A stretch of DNA of 12,718 nt from Streptomyces sp. NRRL S-31 (GTDB lineage: Bacteria; Actinomycetota; Actinomycetes; Streptomycetales; Streptomycetaceae), in the NCBI RefSeq assembly GCF_000718775.1, contig NZ_JOCB01000151.1, positions 1 through 12,718 of the forward strand. The letters run 5' to 3'. A model generated the notes under the pieces. That model saw nothing but the letters and a program-made list of their open reading frames with translations, was not told the origin of the DNA and searched no databases. Position numbers and translations under genes: made by a program. This document shows, piece by piece, positions 6,948 through 12,718 of this stretch. Every line of letters starts with the position of its first letter. Position 1 is the first letter of the stretch.

Positions 6948-7994
6948 TCAGCTCTTGCCGGCCGACTCCGCCTCGTCCGCGGCCGTCCCGCCGGGCTCCC
7001 CGGCCTTGCCGTCGTCCCCGGCCCCTCCCACGCTGCCGGCCTTGCCCTTGCCCTTGTCGGCAGCCGTGCCCGCGCTGTCGGTCTCGCCCTTGCTCTCGGT
7101 CTTGCTCTCGGTGTCGTCCTCGGCGCTCCCGGCTCCCTCCGCGGCGGCAGCGGCGTCGGCCGGAGCGCCGGAGGCGACCGCGCCCGGCTCGACCACGGCC
7201 TCCCGGCCCGGCCGCTTCTTCGCCGAGACGACGATGTACAGCACCGCCAGCAGGAAGACGCCCAGCGCGGTCCAATCGTTCAGGCGCAGGCCCAGGATGT
7301 GGTGGGCGTCGTCCACCCGCATGTACTCGATCCAACCGCGGCCCAGGCAGTACGCGGCGACGTACAGGGCGAACGCCCGGCCGTGCCCGAGCGTGAAGCG
7401 GCGGTCCGCCCAGATCACCAGCAGGCCCACGCCGACGCACCACAGCGACTCGTAGAGGAACGTCGGGTGGTAGTAGCCCGGCACCCGGCCGCCCTCCGAG
7501 GAGGTGATGTGCAGGGCCCAGGGCAGATGGGTCTCGCGGCCGTACAGCTCCTGGTTGAACCAGTTGCCCCAGCGGCCGATGGCCTGCGCGAAGGCGATGC
7601 CGGGCGCGACGGCGTCGGCGTACGCGGGCATCGGGATGCCCCGGCGCCGGGCGCCGATCCACGCGCCGAGCGCGCCGAGCGCGATCGCGCCCCAGATGCC
7701 CAGGCCGCCTTCCCAGACCTTGAAGGCGTCCACCCAGTCACGGCCCTCGCTGAAGTACAGCTCGTAGTCCGTGATGACGTGGTAGAGCCGGCCGCCGACG
7801 AGGCCGAACGGGACGGCCCAGACGGCGATGTCGGCGACCGTGCCGGACTGCCCGCCGCGGGCGATCCAGCGCTTGTTGCCGAACCAGACGGCAACGAAGA
7901 CGCCGATGATGATGCAGAACGCGTAGCCGCGCAGCGGGATGGGGCCGAGGTACAGCACCCCGTGCGAAGGGCTGGGGATATAGGCAAGGTTCAT
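6948..7994 (-). CDS. lgt: Prolipoprotein diacylglyceryl transferase
   Basis: The 348-residue integral membrane enzyme transfers diacylglyceryl from phosphatidylglycerol to the lipobox Cys of prolipoproteins, the first step of lipoprotein maturation. It shows the Lgt pattern: a hydrophobic first helix after PIPLRGYA, VGGRLYHV (67-74), the signature GRWGNWFNQELYG (140-152) with the essential Arg141, and HPTFLYES (176-183). Several further membrane helices follow, ending at about residue 258. Residues ~262-348 form a hydrophilic Ala/Gly/Glu/Asp/Lys-rich tail, expected to be cytoplasmic and longer than in E. coli Lgt; such tails occur in actinobacteria. ATG 7994 has only a weak GGA six bases upstream. 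It lies 82 bases downstream of the DsbA-like gene and may be co-transcribed with it or use its own promoter. Confidence 0.96.
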   Translation of the reverse strand: MNLAYIPSPSHGVLYLGPIPLRGYAFCIIIGVFVAVWFGNKRWIARGGQSGTVADIAVWAVPFGLVGGRLYHVITDYELYFSEGRDWVDAFKVWEGGLGIWGAIALGALGAWIGARRRGIPMPAYADAVAPGIAFAQAIGRWGNWFNQELYGRETHLPWALHITSSEGGRVPGYYHPTFLYESLWCVGVGLLVIWADRRFTLGHGRAFALYVAAYCLGRGWIEYMRVDDAHHILGLRLNDWTALGVFLLAVLYIVVSAKKRPGREAVVEPGAVASGAPADAAAAAEGAGSAEDDTESKTESKGETDSAGTAADKGKGKAGSVGGAGDDGKAGEPGGTAADEAESAGKS

Positions 7995-8004
7995 GGCAGG
8001 TCCG

Positions 8005-8035
8005 ACGCTACCGTGCCGGGCCGTGGGGACGGCAA
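8005..8035 (-). promoter_or_regulatory. Possible lgt promoter, near-leaderless
   Basis: On the - strand, TTGCCG (8035-8030) and TAGCGT (8010-8005) are separated by 19 bases. That is a usable -10 with a rather wide spacing. Transcription would begin about 7998, only a few bases before the lgt ATG, which fits the weak ribosome binding site. This is inference only. Confidence 0.3.
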
Positions 8036-8045
8036 GCAGCCCGGC
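8015..8045 (-). terminator. Hairpin between the DsbA-like gene and lgt, possible weak terminator
   Basis: GCCGGGC (8015-8021) pairs with GCCCGGC (8039-8045). An alternative inner hairpin, GCCGT-GGGG-ACGGC, spans 8020-8033. No U-run follows on the - strand. It may attenuate readthrough from the DsbA-like gene, or be chance in GC-rich DNA. Confidence 0.3.
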
Positions 8046-8076
8046 TACGGGTCCATAACGGGGGCGTGAGAATCGC

Positions 8077-8850
8077 TTACCCGCGGGCGGCGTTCTCCAC
8101 CAGCTCCTTGAGTTTGGCCGGGGTCATCGTCCGGTCCTGGTAGATGTTCTTGCCGCCGAACAGCACCGTGGGCGTGCCGTTGAACCCGCCGGTCCGGAAG
8201 GCCTGGTGGGACTTGTCCACCCAGGCGTCGTGGGTGCCGTCCTTCACGCAGGTGCGGAAGGCCGGCGTGTCCAGGCCCGGCACCTTGCCGGCCAGCTCGA
8301 TCAGCTTGGCGTTGTCGGCGAAGGCGTCGTCGGTCTCCCTGGGCTGGTTCGCGTACAGCACGTCGTGGTAGTCGCGGAACTTCCCGGCGTCCTGGGCGCA
8401 GGCCGCGGCGTTGGCGGCGCGCAGCGAGCCGGTGCCGCCGAGGTTGCCGTCGATCAGCCGGACCAGGTGGTAGTCGACCCTGAGCTTGCCGGCGTCGGCC
8501 AGTTCGTGCAGGGTCGGCCGGTACGCCGCCTCGAAGGCCTGGCAGGCGGGGCAGCGGAAGTCCTCCCACACGGTGAGCGTCGACTTGGCGCCGTCCTTGC
8601 CGACCGGGATCGCGAGGCCGTCCTTGCCCTGCGCGCCCGAGGGCGCCACGGCCGGGCCCGCGCCGGACCCCTTCTCCTTGCCCGCGTTCGCGGCGATCAC
8701 GCCGATCACCGCCGCGAGGCCCAGGACGCAGACGACGCTCGCGCCCACGATCAGCGCGCGCCGTCGCCGGTCCGCGCCCTTCTGCTTCTCGCGCTCGGCC
8801 GCCAGCCGCTCGCGGGCGGTGCGCTTTCCCTCACGGTTCTTCTCACTCAC
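8077..8850 (-). CDS. Membrane-anchored DsbA-like thioredoxin-fold protein
   Basis: The 257-residue protein has a charged Lys/Arg-rich cytoplasmic start (1-31), one membrane helix (about 32-54), a flexible Gly/Lys linker and then an extracytoplasmic thioredoxin-fold domain with the DsbA-type helical insertion. The redox motif is CPAC (100-103) in WEDFRCPACQAF, and the conserved cis-Pro loop is GTPTVLFGG (225-233, Pro227). Two further Cys, 151 and 201, could form a structural disulfide. It probably forms or exchanges disulfides in secreted proteins. I chose GTG 8850 with a GGGGG-containing site just upstream. The frame stays open to 9021, but that would run back through the trp terminator and into trpA. 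It sits between trpA and lgt; like lgt it serves exported proteins. Its precise substrates are unknown. Confidence 0.88.
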   Translation of the reverse strand: MSEKNREGKRTARERLAAEREKQKGADRRRRALIVGASVVCVLGLAAVIGVIAANAGKEKGSGAGPAVAPSGAQGKDGLAIPVGKDGAKSTLTVWEDFRCPACQAFEAAYRPTLHELADAGKLRVDYHLVRLIDGNLGGTGSLRAANAAACAQDAGKFRDYHDVLYANQPRETDDAFADNAKLIELAGKVPGLDTPAFRTCVKDGTHDAWVDKSHQAFRTGGFNGTPTVLFGGKNIYQDRTMTPAKLKELVENAARG

Positions 8851-8856
8851 ACCCCC

Positions 8857-8891
8857 AGAACGAACCGGGGAGGCGCAGCGCGCCTCCCCGG
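8857..8891 (-). terminator. trp operon terminator (main hairpin)
   Basis: A perfect 12-base stem CCGGGGAGGCGC (8865-8876) pairs with 8880-8891 around an AGC/GCT loop. On the - strand it is followed by TTCGTTCT, a modest U-rich tail. It sits downstream of trpA and ends only about 14 bases before the GTG of the DsbA-like gene, so it may also limit expression of that gene. Confidence 0.8.
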
Positions 8892-8896
8892 CCCGA

Positions 8897-8917
8897 GGTC
8901 CACCCGTTCGGGTGACC
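8897..8917 (-). terminator. trp operon terminator (first, smaller hairpin)
   Basis: GGTC (8897-8900) and ACCC (8902-8905) pair with GGGT (8910-8913) and GACC (8914-8917), with one bulged C and a four-base loop. With the larger hairpin just beyond, it forms a tandem stop after trpA. Confidence 0.5.
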
Positions 8918-8959
8918 GAGTGTTCCGACGGGAAATCCGATGGGAAAGGGGACCAGCGG

Positions 8960-9778
8960 TTACGCCTGTCCGCGCACGCCCCGCGCGAGCCGGCCGGCCA
9001 GCTCGCGGACGGCCGCGACACCGGTGGCGTGGTCCGGGGCGTCCAGCATCAGCTTCACGAACGCGGAGCCGACGATGACCCCGTCGGCGAAGCCGGCCAC
9101 CTCGGCGGCCTGCGCCGGGTTGGAGACGCCGAGCCCGACGCAGACGGGCAGCCCGGTGCCGGTGGCCCGGGTGCGCTCGACCAGGTCGTGGGCCTGCGCG
9201 CCGACGGACTCGCGGGTGCCGGTGACGCCCATGAGGGAGGCGGCGTAGACGAAGCCGCTGCCCGCCGCGGTGATCTCGGCGAGCCGCTCGTCCTTGCTGC
9301 TCGGCGCCACGACGAAGACCGTCGCGAGCCCGTGCTTCTCGGCGTGTTCCCGCCACTGCGCCGACTCCTGCACCGGCAGGTCGGGCAGGATGCAGCCGGC
9401 GCCGCCGGCCTCGGCCAGCTCGGCGGTGAACCGCTCGACGCCGTAGCGGTCGATGGGGTTCCAGTACGTCATGACGAGGATCGGCTTGCCGGTCGCCCGG
9501 AAGGCCTCGCGGACCGTGCGCATGACGTCGGCGATCTTGACGCCGCCTCGCAGGGCGATGTCGTCGGCGGTCTGGATGACCGGGCCGTCGAGGACCGGGT
9601 CGCTGTGCGGCAGGCCGACCTCGACGACGTCCGCGCCGCCGTCCAGGACGGTCCTGACCGCCTCGATGCCGCCGTCCACGGTCGGGAACCCGGCCGGGAG
9701 GTAGGCGATGAGCGCGGCGCGGCCCTCGGCCCTGGCACCGGCGAGGGTGTCGGCCAGCAGCCCGATGTTCCCGCTCAC
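8960..9778 (-). CDS. trpA: Tryptophan synthase alpha subunit
   Basis: The 272-residue protein cleaves indole-3-glycerol phosphate to indole and glyceraldehyde 3-phosphate; indole passes through a tunnel to TrpB. The catalytic Glu53 and Asp64 lie in [14 protein letters not shown] (53-66), with the same 11-residue spacing as Glu49 and Asp60 of the Salmonella enzyme. The phosphate-binding glycine-rich segments (VGLGVSNP and [10 protein letters not shown]) are present. The start is GTG 9778, overlapping the trpB stop as GTGA, with GAGGGGG upstream, so trpB and trpA are translationally coupled for equal production of the alpha-2 beta-2 complex. The length matches the family. It is the last gene of the trp cluster, before a two-hairpin terminator. 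Confidence 0.97.
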   Translation of the reverse strand: MSGNIGLLADTLAGARAEGRAALIAYLPAGFPTVDGGIEAVRTVLDGGADVVEVGLPHSDPVLDGPVIQTADDIALRGGVKIADVMRTVREAFRATGKPILVMTYWNPIDRYGVERFTAELAEAGGAGCILPDLPVQESAQWREHAEKHGLATVFVVAPSSKDERLAEITAAGSGFVYAASLMGVTGTRESVGAQAHDLVERTRATGTGLPVCVGLGVSNPAQAAEVAGFADGVIVGSAFVKLMLDAPDHATGVAAVRELAGRLARGVRGQA

Positions 9779-11058
9779 TTGGCGTCCCCCTCGATCTCGG
9801 CGGTGTCGGCCTGGTCGGCGGCCACCTCTGCGTCGGTGTCGTAGAGGCCGAAGTAGCGGGCGGCGGTGTCCATGTCCTTGTCGCCACGGCCGGACAGGTT
9901 GACGACGATCAGGCCGTCCTCGCCCAGTTCCCTGCCGACCTCCAGGGCGCCGGCCAGGGCGTGGGCGCTCTCGATGGCCGGGATGATGCCCTCGGTGCGC
10001 GACAGCAGGCGCAGCGCCCGCATGGCCGCGTCGTCGGTGATCGCGCGGTACTCGCCGCGGCCGGAGTCCTTCAGGTAGGAGTGCTCGGGGCCGATGCCCG
10101 GGTAGTCCAGACCGGCCGAGATCGAGTACGGCTCGGTGATCTGGCCCTCGTCGTCCTGGAGGACGTAGGAGCGCGAGCCGTGCAGGATGCCGGGCTCGCC
10201 CGCGGTCAGGGTGGCCGCGTGCTCCCCGGTCTCGATGCCGTGCCCGGCCGGCTCGCAGCCGATCAGGCGGACGCCCTCGTCGGGGATGAAGGCGTGGAAG
10301 AGGCCGATGGCGTTGGAGCCGCCGCCGACGCAGGCGACCGCGGCGTCCGGGAGGCGGCCGGCGCGCTCCAGGAGCTGGCGGCGGGCCTCGACGCCGATGA
10401 CCCGGTGGAAGTCGCGGACCATGGCCGGGAAGGGGTGCGGGCCGGCGACCGTGCCGAACAGGTAGTGGGTGCGGTCGACGTTGGCGACCCAGTCCCGGAA
10501 CGCCTCGTTGATGGCGTCCTTCAGGGTGCGGCTGCCGGACTTCACGGCGACGACCTCGGCGCCGAGCATGCGCATCCGGGCGACGTTGAGGGCCTGGCGC
10601 CGGGTGTCGACCTCGCCCATGTAGATGGTGCAGTCGAGGCCGAACAGCGCGCAGGCGGTGGCCGTCGCGACGCCGTGCTGGCCGGCACCGGTCTCGGCGA
10701 TCACCCGGGTCTTGCCCATGCGCTTGGTGAGCAGGGCCTGGCCGAGCACGTTGTTGATCTTGTGGGAGCCGGTGTGGTTGAGGTCCTCGCGCTTGAGGAA
10801 CACCCGGGCGCCGCCGGCCTGAGCCGCGAAGCGGGGGACCTCGGTGAGGGAGCTGGGGCGGCCGGTGTAGTGGACCAGCAGGTCGTCGAGTTCCCGGGCG
10901 AACTCCGGGTCGTGCTTGGCCTTGTCGTACTCGACGGCGACCTCGTCCACGGCGGCGACCAGGGCCTCCGGGATGAACTTGCCGCCGAACGCGCCGAAGT
11001 AGCCCTCGGCGCTGGGCACCTGACCGGCGGGGTCAGGGAAGAAGAAATCACTGGGCAT
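9775..11058 (-). CDS. trpB: Tryptophan synthase beta subunit
   Basis: The 427-residue PLP enzyme condenses indole with L-serine to give L-tryptophan. [11 protein letters not shown] places the PLP-binding Lys at 100. AETGAGQHG (121-129) supplies the catalytic Glu122, and GGGSNA (245-250) binds the PLP phosphate. The N-terminal [13 protein letters not shown] (19-31) is typical of TrpB1. The C-terminal ~25 residues are an acidic extension beyond the usual end. ATG 11058 has TGAGG upstream (minus strand, about 11066-11070). It overlaps trpA by four bases. The 69-base gap to trpM holds small alternative hairpins that may affect its expression. Confidence 0.97.
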   Translation of the reverse strand: MPSDFFFPDPAGQVPSAEGYFGAFGGKFIPEALVAAVDEVAVEYDKAKHDPEFARELDDLLVHYTGRPSSLTEVPRFAAQAGGARVFLKREDLNHTGSHKINNVLGQALLTKRMGKTRVIAETGAGQHGVATATACALFGLDCTIYMGEVDTRRQALNVARMRMLGAEVVAVKSGSRTLKDAINEAFRDWVANVDRTHYLFGTVAGPHPFPAMVRDFHRVIGVEARRQLLERAGRLPDAAVACVGGGSNAIGLFHAFIPDEGVRLIGCEPAGHGIETGEHAATLTAGEPGILHGSRSYVLQDDEGQITEPYSISAGLDYPGIGPEHSYLKDSGRGEYRAITDDAAMRALRLLSRTEGIIPAIESAHALAGALEVGRELGEDGLIVVNLSGRGDKDMDTAARYFGLYDTDAEVAADQADTAEIEGDAK

Positions 11059-11065
11059 GCCAGAA

Positions 11066-11104
11066 CCTCACGGTGAGTGCGTGGAAAAGACACGGTTCGC
11101 CGTG
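11066..11104 (-). promoter_or_regulatory. Alternating short hairpins before trpB (possible attenuator)
   Basis: On the - strand four complementary segments follow one another: CACGG (11104-11100), CCGTG (11095-11091), CACG (11083-11080) and CGTG (11072-11069), the last next to the AGG of the trpB ribosome binding site. Segment 1 with 2 gives a five-base hairpin followed directly by TCTTTT, like an intrinsic terminator. Segment 2 with 3, or 3 with 4, gives four-base alternatives. The stems are short, so this is suggestive only. Confidence 0.35.
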
Positions 11105-11127
11105 GGGGCGGAGCTCGCCGGACGGCC

Positions 11128-11361
11128 TCAGGCCGTGTGCTGCCGGTCGCGCCCGCGCGGCGAAGTCGCCCGCGCGGACACGGCCCCGCGCCCCTCGAGG
11201 GGGCGCTGCCATCGGCGTCCGTTCACCTGCCCGGGCTCGTCACCGATGACGTACCGCACGCGACGGCCGTGGACGCGCCGGGCCGGGGCACGGCAGCCGC
11301 GCGGACGGCAGCCGCGCGCCAGGCGGGCGTACCGGTCCACGGTCGTCACGGTGGGAGTCAT
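11128..11361 (-). CDS. trpM: Small Trp-cluster protein TrpM
   Basis: A 77-residue, very Arg-rich protein is encoded between trpC and trpB. Its segment from about residue 10 to 50 (YARLARGCRPRGCRAP, then VRYVIGDEPGQVNG) resembles the small ORF at this place in Streptomyces trp clusters, called trpX or trpM. In S. coelicolor TrpM has been reported to modulate tryptophan biosynthesis and differentiation; its biochemical role is not settled. I chose ATG 11361; TTG 11370 is an alternative. The ribosome binding site is weak (TAGG ten bases upstream), and the gap to the trpC stop is 22 bases, so translation may depend on coupling to trpC. The product is longer than the about 63 residues I recall for S. 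coelicolor, the extra being at the C-terminus or start. No Trp-binding motif is evident beyond one Trp. Confidence 0.72.
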   Translation of the reverse strand: MTPTVTTVDRYARLARGCRPRGCRAPARRVHGRRVRYVIGDEPGQVNGRRWQRPLEGRGAVSARATSPRGRDRQHTA

Positions 11362-11383
11362 CGCGGCCAAGCCTAGCGGGGGA

Positions 11384-12193
11384 TCAGCCGCGGCCGTGCC
11401 GCAGTGCCGGGTGCTCGCCCGCCGCCACCAGGTCGGCCACCGCCGCCTTGGGGTCGCGGCCGGTGACCAGGGACTCGCCGACCAGCACCGCGTCGGCGCC
11501 GGCGTTGGCGTAGGCGATCAGGTCGTGCGGGCCGCGGACGCCGGACTCGGCGACCTTGACGAGGGTGTCCGGGATCTCCGGGGCGACCCGCTCGAAGGTG
11601 CCGCGGTCGACCTCCAGCGTCCTGAGGTTGCGCGCGTTGACGCCGATGACCTTGGCGCCCGCGTCCACCGCCCGGTCGACCTCCTCCTCGTCGTGCACCT
11701 CGACCAGGGGGGTCAGGCCGATGGACACCGCGCGCTCGATCAGCGACTCCAGGGCCGGCTGGTCCAGGGCGGCCACGATGAGCAGCGCGAGGTCGGCGCC
11801 GTACGCACGAGCCTCCCACAGCTGGTACGAGGTGACGATGAAGTCCTTGCGCAGCACCGGGATGTCCACGCGGGCGCGGACGGCCTCCAGGTCGGCGAGC
11901 GAGCCGCCGAAGCGCCGCTGTTCGGTGAGGACGGAGATGACGGCCGCGCCGCCCGCCTCGTAGTCCGCGGCCAGTCCGGCCGGGTCGGCGATCGCGGCCA
12001 GTGCGCCCTTGGAGGGGCTGGACCGCTTGACCTCGCAGATCACCTTGACGCCATCGCCCTTGAGCGCGGCCACCCCGTCCTTGGCGGCGGGGGCCTTGGC
12101 CGCACGCTCCTTGAGCTCGTCGAGGCTGACGCGTGCCTGCCGCTCCGCGAGGTCGGCACGGACTCCGTCGATGATCTCGTCGAGCACACTCAC
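11384..12193 (-). CDS. trpC: Indole-3-glycerol phosphate synthase
   Basis: The 269-residue TIM-barrel enzyme closes the indole ring, converting carboxyphenylamino-deoxyribulose phosphate to indole-3-glycerol phosphate. Family residues are visible: [11 protein letters not shown] (53-63) with Glu54 and Lys56, LRKDFI (114-119) with the catalytic Lys116, LVEVH (163-167) with Glu165, NARNL (186-190) and ESGV (216-219). It is a stand-alone enzyme, not fused to TrpF; in actinobacteria PriA usually supplies the TrpF step. The start is GTG 12193 with GAAAGGGGG about eight bases upstream. It leads the trpC-trpM-trpB-trpA cluster; the earlier pathway genes (trpE, trpG, trpD) are not in the window. Confidence 0.96.
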   Translation of the reverse strand: MSVLDEIIDGVRADLAERQARVSLDELKERAAKAPAAKDGVAALKGDGVKVICEVKRSSPSKGALAAIADPAGLAADYEAGGAAVISVLTEQRRFGGSLADLEAVRARVDIPVLRKDFIVTSYQLWEARAYGADLALLIVAALDQPALESLIERAVSIGLTPLVEVHDEEEVDRAVDAGAKVIGVNARNLRTLEVDRGTFERVAPEIPDTLVKVAESGVRGPHDLIAYANAGADAVLVGESLVTGRDPKAAVADLVAAGEHPALRHGRG

Positions 12194-12324
12194 GCGAGCG
12201 GCCCCCTTTCAGACGGTTCCTGCGGGGTTCGAAAACCCGTGGTCACTGCGATGGTATCCGCAGCGGGGCGGTAGCTTCGCATCCGGTGGACACCGGTCCC
12301 ACTACCTGGACGTTCACTGCGTGA
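12194..12324 (-). promoter_or_regulatory. trpC upstream region: putative promoter and palindromes
   Basis: This 131-base gap should hold the trp cluster promoter. The best -10 on the - strand is TACCAT (12256-12251), without a convincing -35 at 17-18 bases. It is framed by an inverted repeat, CTGCG (12246-12250) and CGCAG (12259-12263). Further upstream lies the 14-base palindrome CCGGTGGACACCGG (12283-12296). Close to the gene, GGGTT-TTCG-AACCC can form a small hairpin (about 12221-12238). No Trp-codon-rich leader peptide is present, so classical ribosome-stalling attenuation is not supported here. Confidence 0.4.
12283..12296. repeat. Palindrome upstream of trpC
   Basis: CCGGTG and CACCGG flank a two-base centre. 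The position, about 40-50 bases before the putative trpC transcription start, would suit a regulator binding site, but GC-rich palindromes also occur by chance. Confidence 0.4.
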
Positions 12325-12718
12325 TCAAGGGTGAAGCCAGCCACCGAACGGCAGGTTCCGGACGACGGTGAACACCAGCAGCACGGCGCCGACGGCCCAC
12401 AGCCGGGCCGGTGTGAGGTCGATCCGCAGCGGCCGGCCGCGCGCCGCGCGGACCACCCAGACGGCCCACAGCGCGGCGAAGCCCAGGTAGCCCGCCACGG
12501 CAGGCGCGTTGTCGCGCAGGGCGGCGAGGAGGTCGCCGTGGACGAAGGCGTGCGCGCTGCGCAGTCCGCCGCAGCCGGGGCAGTACAGGCCGGTGAGCCG
12601 GAACAGCGGGCAGACCGGGTAGTGGCCGGGCCGGCCCGGGTCGACGGCGCCGACGTAGGCGAAGGCCGCGGCCACCGCCGCAAACAGCCCGGCGGGGACG
12701 GCGAGCCGCCGCCACGGG
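12325..12718 (-). CDS. DUF2752 membrane protein, 5' end outside window
   Basis: The - strand frame is open from the right edge to a TGA at 12325, giving 131 visible residues. It has the DUF2752 hallmark CPLFRLTGLYCPGCGGLRSAH, a paired-Cys motif (CPxCGG-like) between membrane segments. Hydrophobic stretches before the motif (LAVPAGLFAAVAAAFAYVGAV), after it (AVAGYLGFAALWAVWVV) and near the end (LWAVGAVLLVFTVV) look like three membrane helices. A GTG at 12675 lies inside the first helix, so it is unlikely to be the start; the true start lies beyond the window. The function of DUF2752 proteins is unknown to me. It ends 131 bases before trpC on the same strand, and its stop codon region adjoins the trpC promoter region. 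Confidence 0.85.
   Translation of the reverse strand, partial: PWRRLAVPAGLFAAVAAAFAYVGAVDPGRPGHYPVCPLFRLTGLYCPGCGGLRSAHAFVHGDLLAALRDNAPAVAGYLGFAALWAVWVVRAARGRPLRIDLTPARLWAVGAVLLVFTVVRNLPFGGWLHP

Noticed and set aside
8851..9021. N-terminal extension of the DsbA-like protein to an upstream start
   Set aside because: It would be translated through the trp terminator hairpins and overlap trpA; the GTG at 8850 starts a normal charged leader plus membrane helix.
11057..12274. 405-codon + strand open frame opposite trpC and trpM
   Set aside because: It is antisense to well-recognised genes and has no motifs of its own.
12243..12317. Short GTG-started frame upstream of trpC as a trp leader peptide
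   Set aside because: Its 24 codons contain no Trp, and it is the tail of a longer shadow frame opposite in register to the DUF2752 gene.
12325..12675. GTG 12675 as a true start of the DUF2752 gene
   Set aside because: The frame remains open to the window edge and upstream residues complete the first membrane helix.

Overview
The window is very GC-rich (well over 70% by eye), its codons end almost always in G or C, and its intercistronic overlaps are short (ATGA, GTGA). It carries a trpC-trpM-trpB-trpA cluster next to a DsbA-like gene and lgt. This is typical of the core chromosome of a Streptomyces or close relative. From memory, the order lgt / thioredoxin-like / trpA / trpB / trpM / trpC matches the S. 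coelicolor SCO2034-SCO2039 neighbourhood; I could not run a comparison.

Left half (89-6860, + strand): six genes packed without gaps. Three are divergent members of the ADP-ribosylglycohydrolase (DraG/ARH) family. They are followed by a ribokinase-like PfkB sugar kinase, a family III CoA-transferase and a CitE/HpcH-type CoA ester lyase. Five of the six junctions are overlaps or near-overlaps of start and stop, so the genes are probably one translationally coupled operon. A plausible reading is a catabolic route: a ribosyl (or ADP-ribosyl-like) bond is hydrolysed, the released ribose is phosphorylated, and a carboxylic acid is loaded onto CoA and split by the lyase. The substrate is not known from sequence. 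This is the part most likely to be an undescribed system. The three hydrolases keep different subsets of the family's metal-binding residues, and the third has a His-Gly repeat linker encoded by a CACGGG-type tandem repeat.

Middle: a long inverted repeat (6882-6939) separates this operon from the convergent - strand genes. Reading on the - strand, lgt (lipoprotein diacylglyceryl transferase) lies downstream of a membrane-anchored DsbA-like thiol oxidoreductase gene. Both products act at or outside the membrane.

Right half (8960-12193, - strand): trpC, the small trpM, trpB and trpA. trpB and trpA overlap by four bases. A two-hairpin terminator follows trpA. Short, mutually exclusive hairpins lie between trpM and trpB. 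trpC has a 131-bp upstream region with palindromes but no Trp-rich leader peptide. The window ends inside a DUF2752 membrane protein gene that runs off the right edge. No stretch longer than 300 bases lacks a gene. I saw no tRNA, rRNA, IS element or CRISPR array.
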